Under the pieces are notes generated by a model that saw only the letters and a program-made list of their open reading frames with translations, did not search any database and had not been told where the DNA came from. From positions 434,001 to 498,000 of the forward strand of contig BCHS01000006.1 of the NCBI GenBank assembly GCA_039545275.1: a DNA stretch of 64,000 bases, written 5' to 3'. Below are positions 1 to 9,197 of the stretch, in pieces. The number at the start of each line of letters is the position of its first letter. Position 1 is the first letter of the stretch. The DNA is from Pseudomicrostroma phylloplanum. Its lineage: Eukaryota; Basidiomycota; Exobasidiomycetes; Microstromatales. A program made the translations under genes and the position numbers.

Positions 1-1
1 G

Positions 2-2542
2 TCCAGTCACAGGGACTATGCAGATCTGAAGAAAGCTTTCGAGATGATCGAGCAAGTGGCGAGTACTATCAACGAGAATGTCCGGCAGCATGAGATGGTC
101 ATGCTCATGCTTGCGCTCCAACGCTCGTTGACGGGCTTGACCTCGCCGCTACTTGTACCCGGCCGGTCTCTGCTAAGACGAGGAACACTGCGCAAAGCTT
201 GCCGCAAGGACATTCAACATCGTGCCTTCTTCCTCTTCACTGACTGCATCATATATGCCCGACCTCTCAGCGGAGGATCGGCAAGCATCGAGGCAGCTTG
301 GAATGGTATTGCCCGCGCAGGCGGCTTCTCCGCCGCTGGTCTAGCCGCAGGGATAGGAGGACCATGGTCAGCGCCGTCTGCTGCTACTTCGCCTCGCCAT
401 ATGTCGACGAGTGTTGAGAACTCCAGCGACGGTCATGGAGGCCGTGCTCGTGTATCTTCCGGTAACCTCTTCTCAGGTAACAGCATCTTCGACGCCCTAC
501 AGGCGCAACAGCACCAGCAACTTCAATTCAGGGAGAAGTACGCGCTGCAAGACTGCACTGTAATCGGAATTGAAGACGCCCACAATTCGACGTCGAATGC
601 ACCTGCATCAGTTGAATCTGGTGGGACGCCGTTCTCGTTCGAAATTCGCACGCCGGACAAGTCGTTCGCGGTATACGCTGAGACGGCTGATTCTCGAGAA
701 GCTTGGATGACTGCTATCCGCGATGCTCGCAACGAATGGCTGAAAGCTAGAAGGACGCTGCGTGCAGAGGAGGACTCCATTGAGGCCAAGAGAGACAGAA
801 GGCGAAGTGTCACGGCTGCTGCTGCTGCCAAGGCCAGGCAGAGCGTCTACTCCCTGAGTATGCCTGCCAACAACTTCCACGCCACCATCCCAGAAGGCAC
901 AGAGACACTTGATAACTCTTTTGGCGGCGATGTATCACAGACTTCTATAACAGACGGCAAACTCGGGACATCGCAATCATCAGTGCCTTTCCCACTCGTC
1001 AACGCAAAACCTCCGCAGTCCTCCCCTGCTCTTGGTCTCCCTTCGAGTGCCTCCTTCGCTGCCCTTCTTGGCGGATCAACTGCGCCAAATGCCTCTGCTC
1101 CTCTGCGCCTCTTGGAGGACTACAACGCTCCAGCTTGGGTTCCTGACTCCAGAGCGGACCGTTGCATGTCGTGCTCAGAGGCCTTTGGAGTCTGGAGGAG
1201 GAAGCACCATTGTCGACTGTGTGGCAGAGTGGTCTGCTGGAGCTGCTCCACCAAAAAGTTCCTCATTGCCAGCTACGAAGAAGGCAGGGATGACATGGTG
1301 GCCCGAGCATGCGATGGCTGTTACGAATCGACATTCCCTTCGGACAGTCCGGGCGAGCTCGCTCAAGTTCCCCAAGATGCAGGGCAAGAAGACAGTCATG
1401 CTACAGTGCCTGCAGCAGCAGGTGCGTATAGGCCAGATGGATCTACCCAGCGACCTCATTCCTGGATCGAGACACGGATCATGGTGCCCGCAAGCTCGGA
1501 TCCTGATCTGTCTAGCTCAACAGGCGATGAGACCTTGACGTCGGGCGGACCTGGAGTCAGAAGAAGCAGCGAGAAACTACCAGCAGAGGGGGAAGAAGAA
1601 GGCGGAGAGATACCGACTTCGCTACTGCTGGCCCCTCTGAGAGCACTCGCGGTTGAGCAAGGCCTCACTAGCCCATCGGGAGACGTTGGAACATCAAGCT
1701 CTCGAGCTCCTGAGAGACGCGGAAAGCACGACCTGAGCGCAGGTTCCAGCTTGCACTTGACAGGTCCATACGAAACTTCGGTAATTCGGAGCCTTCGGAC
1801 ATCGACAGCCGCGCAAGTAGCTGCCGCCCAGATGCTCACCGCTGATCGGGAGTCAATGACGTCAAAGCCAGACGCTCACCTACCAAGGTCGGCTGCTTCA
1901 TTGGACGGGCTGAATCCGCAAATTCATGCAGCTACCTCAGGATCAGGTACGTTCCGACTGGCTACTCCCCAGATCACCACTCCTACTGATGTGGATGTGC
2001 CTTTGGCAGACCGCTTCCGGAAGAGCGATGAGCCTGCTGCGCATACCGCAGCGACGGACTTGGCCCCTTCGATCAGGGCGTCCTCTCCCTCAGACTCAAA
2101 GCCTACGCCTCGACGCCCCAAAAAGTCACTGATTGGTCACGGCGACAGCTACTTCGCTGGGGCCGTTCTGGCTCACGAAGACTCAGCAAACGAGGGTTTA
2201 CCGCTATTGCCAGCTGGAAGGGCCAATGGCGGTAAAGTAGAAGGCCCTTCTTCCTTGTCTTCTGCTCCTCTGTCGTCTTCCGTGAGTCGAAAAAGCCACG
2301 AAGATGTCACTCTGGACGCAGCATCCGCTGAAGGGGGAGCTCAATTGGCTCGCTTCGCCCCGGCTGCTTCGTCGGGGTGGGGAGGCGGCAGGAAGAGGCC
2401 ATTGAGCGCCGCGGCGAGGCTCAGCTCGTACTACAACGACCACCTGGCTCTTCATCACCTCAGGCAGCAGAGTAAACTTCAGTCCGAATCAGGACGAAGT
2501 AAGGAGCCGCACGAAGCGCAGCCGCAGACAGATACTCAATAG
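2..2542 (+). CDS. FGD-type Rho guanine nucleotide exchange factor, C-terminal part (DH end, PH, FYVE); 5' partial
   Basis: The frame is open to the left edge, so the start and most of the catalytic DH domain lie outside the window. The first ATG inside is at 44, but the family architecture argues it is internal. Counting from that ATG, a PH domain runs from about residue 45 to 230 and is split by a Ser/Ala-rich insert. A FYVE zinc finger follows at about 365-435, with WVPD, RKHHCR and RACDGC signatures, the last being a variant of the usual RVC motif. FYVE domains bind phosphatidylinositol 3-phosphate on endosomes, and FGD-type proteins activate Cdc42/Rho GTPases. The last 400 residues are Ser/Pro-rich and look disordered. 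The gene converges on CRD1. Domain identity is clear; the substrate GTPase is inference. Confidence 0.88.
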   Translation, partial: SSHRDYADLKKAFEMIEQVASTINENVRQHEMVMLMLALQRSLTGLTSPLLVPGRSLLRRGTLRKACRKDIQHRAFFLFTDCIIYARPLSGGSASIEAAWNGIARAGGFSAAGLAAGIGGPWSAPSAATSPRHMSTSVENSSDGHGGRARVSSGNLFSGNSIFDALQAQQHQQLQFREKYALQDCTVIGIEDAHNSTSNAPASVESGGTPFSFEIRTPDKSFAVYAETADSREAWMTAIRDARNEWLKARRTLRAEEDSIEAKRDRRRSVTAAAAAKARQSVYSLSMPANNFHATIPEGTETLDNSFGGDVSQTSITDGKLGTSQSSVPFPLVNAKPPQSSPALGLPSSASFAALLGGSTAPNASAPLRLLEDYNAPAWVPDSRADRCMSCSEAFGVWRRKHHCRLCGRVVCWSCSTKKFLIASYEEGRDDMVARACDGCYESTFPSDSPGELAQVPQDAGQEDSHATVPAAAGAYRPDGSTQRPHSWIETRIMVPASSDPDLSSSTGDETLTSGGPGVRRSSEKLPAEGEEEGGEIPTSLLLAPLRALAVEQGLTSPSGDVGTSSSRAPERRGKHDLSAGSSLHLTGPYETSVIRSLRTSTAAQVAAAQMLTADRESMTSKPDAHLPRSAASLDGLNPQIHAATSGSGTFRLATPQITTPTDVDVPLADRFRKSDEPAAHTAATDLAPSIRASSPSDSKPTPRRPKKSLIGHGDSYFAGAVLAHEDSANEGLPLLPAGRANGGKVEGPSSLSSAPLSSSVSRKSHEDVTLDAASAEGGAQLARFAPAASSGWGGGRKRPLSAAARLSSYYNDHLALHHLRQQSKLQSESGRSKEPHEAQPQTDTQ

Positions 2543-3075
2543 GCCATACGATCTACCTCGTCCTGATTCACGAGAGATACAACCGGGAGTAGAAGATTGC
2601 CCGGCTCCTTCGCGCCGTTCTGCATTCTGAGATCAACGAAGCCAGTCTCCCCTTCGTAGCAGACTGGTTCCTGCTTCCGCTAACATATGCTAGTTCATCG
2701 CAGTAGCAGTGCTACAGCCCACCAATTTCGTCTTCCTCCCCTTTCCTTTCCCCCCCTCCCCTTTGCTTTCCTCTGTTCCCCTCAAAGCATCTCCCCGGCA
2801 CCGAGTTTAGCTGTACTCTTGTTGACTCACAATTTGTGTGCGTGCCTTGCTTATGTCCGATTTTGATACCTGTGCTTCCCCGTTAGAGCAATTCCTCCCA
2901 TGCCTTCATTCATTCGTTCATTCATTGACCAAGCTTGACCTACAAGATCATCTACCGCGATCACAATGCCTGATCTTGCAATGTGAGCTCATTCGTCGCC
3001 ATTGCAGGTGATCTTGTCTCCATACTGAGGGTGAAGCGCAGAGGATCAAGTTCAAACCGTGGGGCTTTCTCCTCC
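2543..3075. other. Convergent intergenic region
   Basis: This lies between the 3' ends of the FYVE-PH gene and cardiolipin synthase. It holds a strong C/T-rich tract at about 2725-2790 and no supported gene. It probably contains the two 3' UTRs and poly(A) sites. Confidence 0.6.
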
Positions 3076-4416
3076 CTACTCGCCTCTCTTACCGCCTCTC
3101 CCCTCCTTTAGCCTCCTCCGGCCCCTCTCGCCCGCCTCCTTCATCCTCGCCGCAATACGACTCGCTACTCCCGCACCACCAGCACCAGCAGCCACATTAC
3201 GATAGCCCGCCCCGCCTACGAAGTAGCCCCAGCCAGAGTAGATGGTTGTGCAGGCTGTCAGGACCCAAAGCGAGAGGAGCGGATAGTACAGGGCAGAGGC
3301 CCAGTCTACACCGCTGCGTTCTTCAGCAGGAGTGGCAGCAGAGGCAGCGCCGCTGCCGTCAGCCCCCGTAGTCGCCTCTCGGAGGCTTTCCTCCGACGGT
3401 GACTGGTGCTGTGCGAGTACAGCCGCTAGAAGTGCCCCACCGACCGACAGGAGCTGAAGGAACGTATTGTACTTGCTCACCTGCGTTGGCTGAACTTGCG
3501 CCGACGGTAACTTCGGATTGAAGTACCTTTGCAGGGTCACCGGTCTTGGCAACGTCACATAACGTATTCTGAAAGCCAGCAAAACCAGTCCTACGTCCCT
3601 TGCGAGGATGAGCACAGCGAGCGAAGGCGGCAGAAGTCCCTTCCAGCCAAGCGTAGCGACCATGACGGTCATCAACAATTTATCCGCGGCTGGATCCGCA
3701 ATAGATCCGAAGACCGTATAGGCATTCCACTTCCGTGCCAACCATCCGTCGATGAGGTCTGTACAGCCAGCGACAAAAAGGAGGGCCGTGGCTTCGAGGA
3801 GCCGATCCGTCAGGATGAAGTGCCCGAGGAAAGGGACGGAGAGGATGCGGGAGAGGGTGAGGAGATTGGGGAGATTGAAGATCTCTTCGGAAGGCTCGGA
3901 GGGGGAGGATCCCTTTGTAGATACAGAAGCAGCGGCAGGGGGCGACGACGATGATGATGACGACGACGACGACTTTGGAGGAACCCTCGTGGACGTAGTG
4001 TCGTTGCCCATGGAATTTGCAGCGCTCAGGCTCGAGCGATCGTGCTTTGCGGCAAGAGACGAGTGGGTCCCTGGTGGTTCGGACGGTCGGGTCGAGGTAG
4101 TAAGGCAGCGCAAAGAGACCTGACTTGCTCGCGATTGGGTTCTCAGTGTTCTCTCCATACCTGATCCCAAAGCTGCCCCTCGCGTCCAGGTATCACTCCA
4201 CCTCCGCGACCATGTTTGCTCCCTCGTGGAGGGGTACGCTGTAGTCCCGCCTTGCACCCTACCGATCGTGCTAGGAGTCGAGAAACCTGGCACTAGGATC
4301 CCGTGGCTACGCTCTGGGAGGCCCCCATGCGCCAGAGTGACTGAGAAGATGCCGCATTGTACTCTACTAAGCCAGGCTGAGGCTTTCTGCTCGACGCCGA
4401 GTAGGACGCGCAGCAT
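3076..4416 (-). CDS. CRD1: Mitochondrial cardiolipin synthase (CDP-alcohol phosphatidyltransferase)
   Basis: A single-exon gene of 446 aa, starting at the ATG at 4416; the open frame extends upstream only through a non-ATG codon. The N-terminus is rich in Arg/Ser and poor in acidic residues, as expected for a mitochondrial presequence. A Ser run lies at about residues 150-160. The catalytic CDP-alcohol phosphotransferase motif D-G-x2-A-R-x8-G-x3-D-x3-D is intact at about 220-245 (DGWLAR ... GSIADPAADK), with hydrophobic segments around it. The enzyme condenses CDP-diacylglycerol with phosphatidylglycerol in the inner mitochondrial membrane. Preceding NLPNLLTLSRI is typical of the eukaryotic family. 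PGS1-type synthases are a different family, so cardiolipin synthase is the best reading. Confidence 0.9.
   Translation of the reverse strand: MLRVLLGVEQKASAWLSRVQCGIFSVTLAHGGLPERSHGILVPGFSTPSTIGRVQGGTTAYPSTREQTWSRRWSDTWTRGAALGSGMERTLRTQSRASQVSLRCLTTSTRPSEPPGTHSSLAAKHDRSSLSAANSMGNDTTSTRVPPKSSSSSSSSSSPPAAASVSTKGSSPSEPSEEIFNLPNLLTLSRILSVPFLGHFILTDRLLEATALLFVAGCTDLIDGWLARKWNAYTVFGSIADPAADKLLMTVMVATLGWKGLLPPSLAVLILARDVGLVLLAFRIRYVTLPRPVTLQRYFNPKLPSAQVQPTQVSKYNTFLQLLSVGGALLAAVLAQHQSPSEESLREATTGADGSGAASAATPAEERSGVDWASALYYPLLSLWVLTACTTIYSGWGYFVGGAGYRNVAAGAGGAGVASRIAARMKEAGERGRRRLKEGRGGKRGE
3943..3973. repeat. GAC/GAT trinucleotide repeat inside CRD1
   Basis: An imperfect (GAC/GAT)n run on the + strand. 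In the CRD1 sense strand it encodes a polyserine stretch between the presequence and the catalytic domain. Confidence 0.8.
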
Positions 4417-4915
4417 CGAGCTGCTTTTCCAGGGCAAAAGAGGTAACGTACCGATGGAGCACCTGATCACTGCCGGCGATGTGCCTTCTCTTACGTCAGC
4501 CTTTTCGAGGAGGAGGATGGAAACGATGGCTGCAAAGCGGCGAACAGGTTGGTCGGGTTAGCTTAGACAGGCTGAATACAGGGAGCCATACGGTGGGGAA
4601 GGCGGGAATCTATCTGCTCTGATCTCCTTGGTCGCCTCGGACCACCTCCTCCACCTCGCCTCGCTCCGCCGCCCTTTCCGCCCTTGAGGTGCGCCGCCTT
4701 GTCCTCTGCCTCACACGCCGCGATCATTGCCAGTCATCGAACAGCCGTGTCGTCCCGATGGAGATGCATCACAGAGTGTCTCAAAAGAGAAAGCGGTAGG
4801 AATCAATATGATAGGAAGCACAGGCAGGTGATGTGGGGGGCCAGGTAAGGAGGTAGAGGGGGATTTGGAGAGCGGGGGAGGCTCGCGAATTTTGATGTGG
4901 CAGATGCAAGGCAAG
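4417..4915. other. Intergenic region: CRD1 promoter and PDI 3' end
   Basis: About 500 bases between two minus-strand genes. It includes a pyrimidine-rich block on the + strand (about 4620-4700), which is purine-rich on the sense strand upstream of CRD1. I see no gene in it. Confidence 0.5.
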
Positions 4916-6862
4916 TTAAAGCTCCTCGTGCACGAGGTGTGAGTCGCTCGAGCCAGTATCGTTAGTCGTATCCTTGGCCACGACCTTGTTTTTGGCATTC
5001 AAGCCGAGGAAGTCTACGAAGCTGTCCAGGCTTCGGTCACCAGAGAAGTCCACAAACTCCTTTGATCCGGCTGGCTTAAACTTGATGGTGGGGAACGATT
5101 GCACCTGGAATCCAGCGCTGGGGGGGACGTCGTTGGCAGTAGCGTCCATCTTGGCAATGATCAGCTTGTCCTTGCTGTCAGCGTACTTCTCTCCCAGCTG
5201 ATCGTAGATAGGGGCCAGGTTCTTGCAGTGACCGCACCAGGGAGCGTAGAATTCTACAAGGACGTCCTTGCCGTCGTCAAACACGACCTTGTCGAACTCA
5301 TCTGCCACCAACACGTGGACGGGGCCATCTTGCGCCTTGGGGACGGGCTCACTCTTGATGCTGGGCTTCAACTTGCCATCAACGTATTGCTTCAACCAGT
5401 CGCCGACAGTCTTTGCTGGGTCCTTGCCCAAATTATCGAGGGGAAACTTGGTACCGCCTTGAATGTCTTGGATGACAAACGAGGGCCACTCTTCACCTCG
5501 CAGATTCAGACCTTTGGCGTGGTTGACAAACTTGACGGCATCGATCCACACGAGGTTGATCTTGCCCTTGTACTCCTTGGCGAAGGGCTTGAGCGCCTCG
5601 ATGGTGGCCTCTCGGCTGGCGTCTTCAGGCTCAGTGAAGTAGTAGGCCAAAGGCAACCCGGCCTCTGCGTACGTCATGAAGTTCTCCGGGCCTACTTCGT
5701 CGATGAGTGGGATGCTTTCGGCAGTCAAGAACGCGGAGAGCTCAGCCTCATCGAATTTGCCAGTGTACTTCACCTCGGGCTCGTCGAACTGCCGGTACAG
5801 AACCAGGGCGGGAGCGGTGACGCCAGCTGCTGTAGCGGCCTCGGCATCACTTGCTAGACCAAAGACAAAGGAGTCTCGACGGGATTCGGCGAAGTCGGAG
5901 AAGACCTGCTGGTCCTTTGCATCATCGGCATTGAGGAATGCCACGGCCACCACCCGGTCTTTGCTCTTAAACTCTGTCAGATTCGATGCCGAGACTGACG
6001 ACACGGCCGGCAGAGCTTGCCTAGAGAGGATGAGAGGAGTAGCGGACGTTCGCGGGGGAAGAATGCGACGTCAGTATGCAGTGGACCCACCGCGAGCCAG
6101 CTCCCGATACGTCTGTACGCACTTGAGCATGTAAGAGATGATCCCGTCGGACTTTCTTGTACCGCCGTACTCAGAGGCGGACCCCTTACGGAATACCTTG
6201 AGCGTCCTGGTCAGAGTGGTGGAAAGGCAGAACGAGGCTGTTTAGAGCTCACCGACAAGGTTGGCAGGGAAAGTGCCGCTACTTACGGGTAGCCTCCCAC
6301 TTCCTGCTGACTGCAGACCTCTGCCTCGACAGTGCAGTCGACCTTTGCGAGCTTGATGCCCTCAGGCTTGAGGGTGGTGGCAGCTGTCTCGTACTGTCAA
6401 CGGCGGAGGTGAGGGGTGGGGACGTCTGAGCTGTCTGTGACTGTACAAGAGCAGTGAAGGCTGCATCAGCATCCAGAACTCACATGAGGTGCCAGCGCTT
6501 GACAGTGCCCACACCATCTGGGAAGGAGAAAGGTAGAGTGCGGTCCGGTGTAAGTGACTCTCGCAGCACGACGTCCAGTGAGCAGAGACATGCAGATGAG
6601 GCGACCTACGGGGCGTAGAATTCAACGAGTATCAAAGGCTGAAGAGAGAATTGCATCAAAGAAGTGGTTCAATCAGCCTGTGCCGTGTGGCCTGGACGCT
6701 GCATCGGTTGGCCATACGTACCTCTGCGTCGACGACCGAGGAAAAGGAGTCGGTGGAAAGGACCAGGACATCAGACGGTGCGTCAGCAGCACCGACAAGG
6801 GTTGCCAGCGTAGCACCACCGACTACGGCTGCGGAGAGGAGCGTCGAAGGTGACAACTTCAT
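4916..6862 (-). CDS. PDI1: Protein disulfide isomerase, ER lumen
   Basis: Six exons join in phase: 6862-6722, 6638-6610, 6517-6484, 6393-6287, 6206-6123 and 6020-4916, giving 499 aa. The start MKLSPSTLL begins a hydrophobic signal peptide ending near residue 25. The two thioredoxin domains each carry a WCGHC active site: Cys59/Cys62, which is assembled only after splicing across the 29-nt and 34-nt mini-exons, and Cys394/Cys397. Two inactive thioredoxin-like domains lie between them. The protein ends in HEEL, an HDEL-like ER retrieval signal. The enzyme forms and rearranges disulfides in secretory proteins. The length and a-b-b'-a' order match canonical PDI. Five introns crowd into the first quarter and the long last exon has none. 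Confidence 0.96.
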
Positions 6863-8558
6863 GATGGCGGGTAGAGCGAGGTGAGAGGGGTGATGGTGTT
6901 GGTTGGAAGGAGAGAAGAGGTGAGACTCAGGCGAGTACGGCGCACCAGACACTTGGGCCACACGCGCCCTGGACTTCCACGTCGCCAGCGGGGTTGAGAT
7001 TGCCCCTGTTCCTTGCCTGCTCCCGTTCCGTTCGGGCCGGAATCCACTGACCGCCTGCCTTAAGCTGGTGGACCCCCTTACTTCATGTCGGAACGTGATG
7101 AGTCTCGATCCTGGAGCATCGACGCCCAGCAGCGCTTCGCACACTGAAGACGCTATGTGCCTCAAGTCAAGTCCAGAGGCTGTGTCATCAGGAGTGACGG
7201 GTCACATTCACACCGGTGTGGGGCATCTCTTTCCGTCCCGAGGGAATGTACACCTGGCGACGATGACGGGGAGGTGCGCAGGAGTCTATGCCAATATGTC
7301 GAGTGGATTGATAGGGGTAACGTGACACCTCGCTCGGCATCTGAGACTGGTCAGCGGAGGTTTGTCCTTGTCTGAAGTGCCAGCTGCCATACTCCTGGGC
7401 CTTCCTCCCCTTTGTCCGATCTTTGCAGCGATCGGCACTTTTCTGCAGTGGGTGCGATCTGATTGTTCCTGGCACGAATAGGGTGCTGCGTTCGCAGACT
7501 TCACATTCTATTGACAATAGCAGGCCAAGTCGGGGTTCTCCGCATGCTATGCCGTGGGTGCGGACTCACCAATCCAGCGTTTCATTGGACTAGAAGCGGC
7601 TACCTCACCCGCATCACGGTTGCGGCCGCGGCATCTTCTCTTCTCGCTTAGTGCGGCTGACGATGTCGGTGGACGCTAGAGACGCGGTACGAAGTGGATG
7701 CTTCGCCTGGGTCGCAGACGTACCCACTGTTTCTCCCAAGCTCGACTTTGGTGATGCAATCGCTGTTCTCGTATCAGCAGACAGGGGGTCCAAAGTAAGT
7801 GGGTGGGGCCGGCTTCTGCACCTGGGCGTCTCGGAGGCTTTTCTCGTTAGGGTTCAGCCTGCCTAGCTCCGTGTGGCGCTTGGCCCTCTTTCTCAGAGGT
7901 CAAAGGGTCCCGCTCTGCGCCGCGTGCTGCTCCTTCTCCCACCAAGACGCCCCTTTCCGGACACGCTGCCCCTCGCTTTCCTCTGGGCAGTGACCGGTGA
8001 GCTGAGCAAAGGCCTCATCGGCATAGAGGTCTGGACGCGGCATCTGGCTGACGGGCTGCCCACTCGGACGTGTAGATGTCTGGCCAGGCGGATCCTTTTG
8101 GGCCGCGCCTACCGACATTAGAGCTAGCTAGACAGGGGGTAACAGGAAGAAGCGCCAGCCATCCGTGACGTTCGTGCCTCTCCGCAGGGCAGAATCCCTG
8201 TGTGAGAGTCAGGGGAAGGGGAATGGGGAGGAATTGATGACAGGCATCGCAATGCGTCCCCATCAAGCCCGGACAGCACGAGTCTGGACGTGGGTGGAAT
8301 GGCTCTGCGAGACAATGAGACTTGACGGATCAGCAACGGAGAATACAACGAGGTGGGCTACTTGGCCGTATGACCTGGGTGGTGTTGGGTTGGTGCGCGG
8401 TATTGCCATCTATGCCGAGCTGGTGGCCCTGGGTGGTGCTAAGTATGGCTGCAGGGCGGGGGCTGCTTCTTATTTTGTCCCGGATGCGCGCTTTTTCGCG
8501 GAAGAGCAATCGGAAGCGACGGTTGCTCTGCCCTGGTGCCCGCCCGGCTCAAAAACAA

Positions 8559-8570
8559 GGGGGGGGGGGG
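8559..8570. repeat. Homopolymeric G12 tract
   Basis: Twelve consecutive G residues upstream of CDC24. Such runs are prone to length variation and to assembly error. Confidence 0.85.
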
Positions 8571-8602
8571 CGGAGGTGAGGCGCCAGAGGGGGAGAGGGT
8601 CT

Positions 8603-8632
8603 ACTCACTCACTCACACGCACGCACGCACGC
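8603..8632. repeat. ACTC/ACGC tetranucleotide microsatellite
   Basis: Tandem ACTC units pass into ACGC units about 570 bases upstream of the CDC24 ATG. Confidence 0.8.
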
Positions 8633-9197
8633 CAACAAAGGCGGCCCTAGGCACCAAGCAATCCCCCGAGCATTGATTGTCCATTACCTCCCACATCGTA
8701 TCCTTCCCCAGCCCCTCACCTCCAGCCCCTCACATCACCATCCACATCGCCGCCAGCAGGCAACTCTCCCTCCCCGTCCCCCTCAATCTTTCTCCCCATC
8801 CGCCTCCTGCGCTCCACCCTTCGCGTCTCCTCCCAAATCTGACCGTCCACCCCTCCCCCCTCCCCTCGATTCGGACATCCCTGCGACCATCACCTTGGCA
8901 TCTGCTTGCTAGCACCCCGGCGGGCAGCAGCAAATCCAAACCCCCACGCCACGCTTCGCTGCGCAATCGGCGGATCCTCGTTGCATCTTAGACCGGTTCA
9001 ACTTCTCATAGTCATCCCCCCTCGAGGCATCGGCAACTCACCTTGACAACACCAGCTAGCTGCCCTGTGTCAGGCACCTTTGCCGAGACTCCTTGTGTAC
9101 AGAAAGGAAGGAATCCTTGTATTCCCCTTCCACTGGACAACGCGGTCAGAGCTTTGTCCTTGCCAGCGGTGCCCTCTGCCCCGAACAGACGAACCTC

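Larger units (their letters stand above)
6863..9197. other. Longest gene-free interval (divergent PDI / CDC24 promoters)
   Basis: 2.3 kb between divergent start codons. Open frames here are short, lack family features and overlap each other. Features seen are a G12 run at 8559-8570, an ACTC/ACGC microsatellite at 8603-8632, and a long C/T-rich stretch at about 8670-9000 that resembles a fungal core promoter or 5' leader of CDC24. A non-coding RNA or unrecognised small gene cannot be excluded. Confidence 0.5.

Noticed and set aside
5099..5857. 252-residue open frame on the + strand opposite PDI
   Set aside because: It is the exact antisense of the well-supported PDI last exon, lacks an ATG start and has no family features. 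Its openness comes from codon bias on the other strand.
8559..8632. CRISPR-like or satellite repeat array
   Set aside because: Only simple-sequence repeats with no spacers, in a eukaryotic genome.
8165..8650. 161-residue + strand open frame in the long intergenic region
   Set aside because: The sequence runs through the G12 tract and microsatellite, has no recognisable motif and is overlapped by other similar frames.
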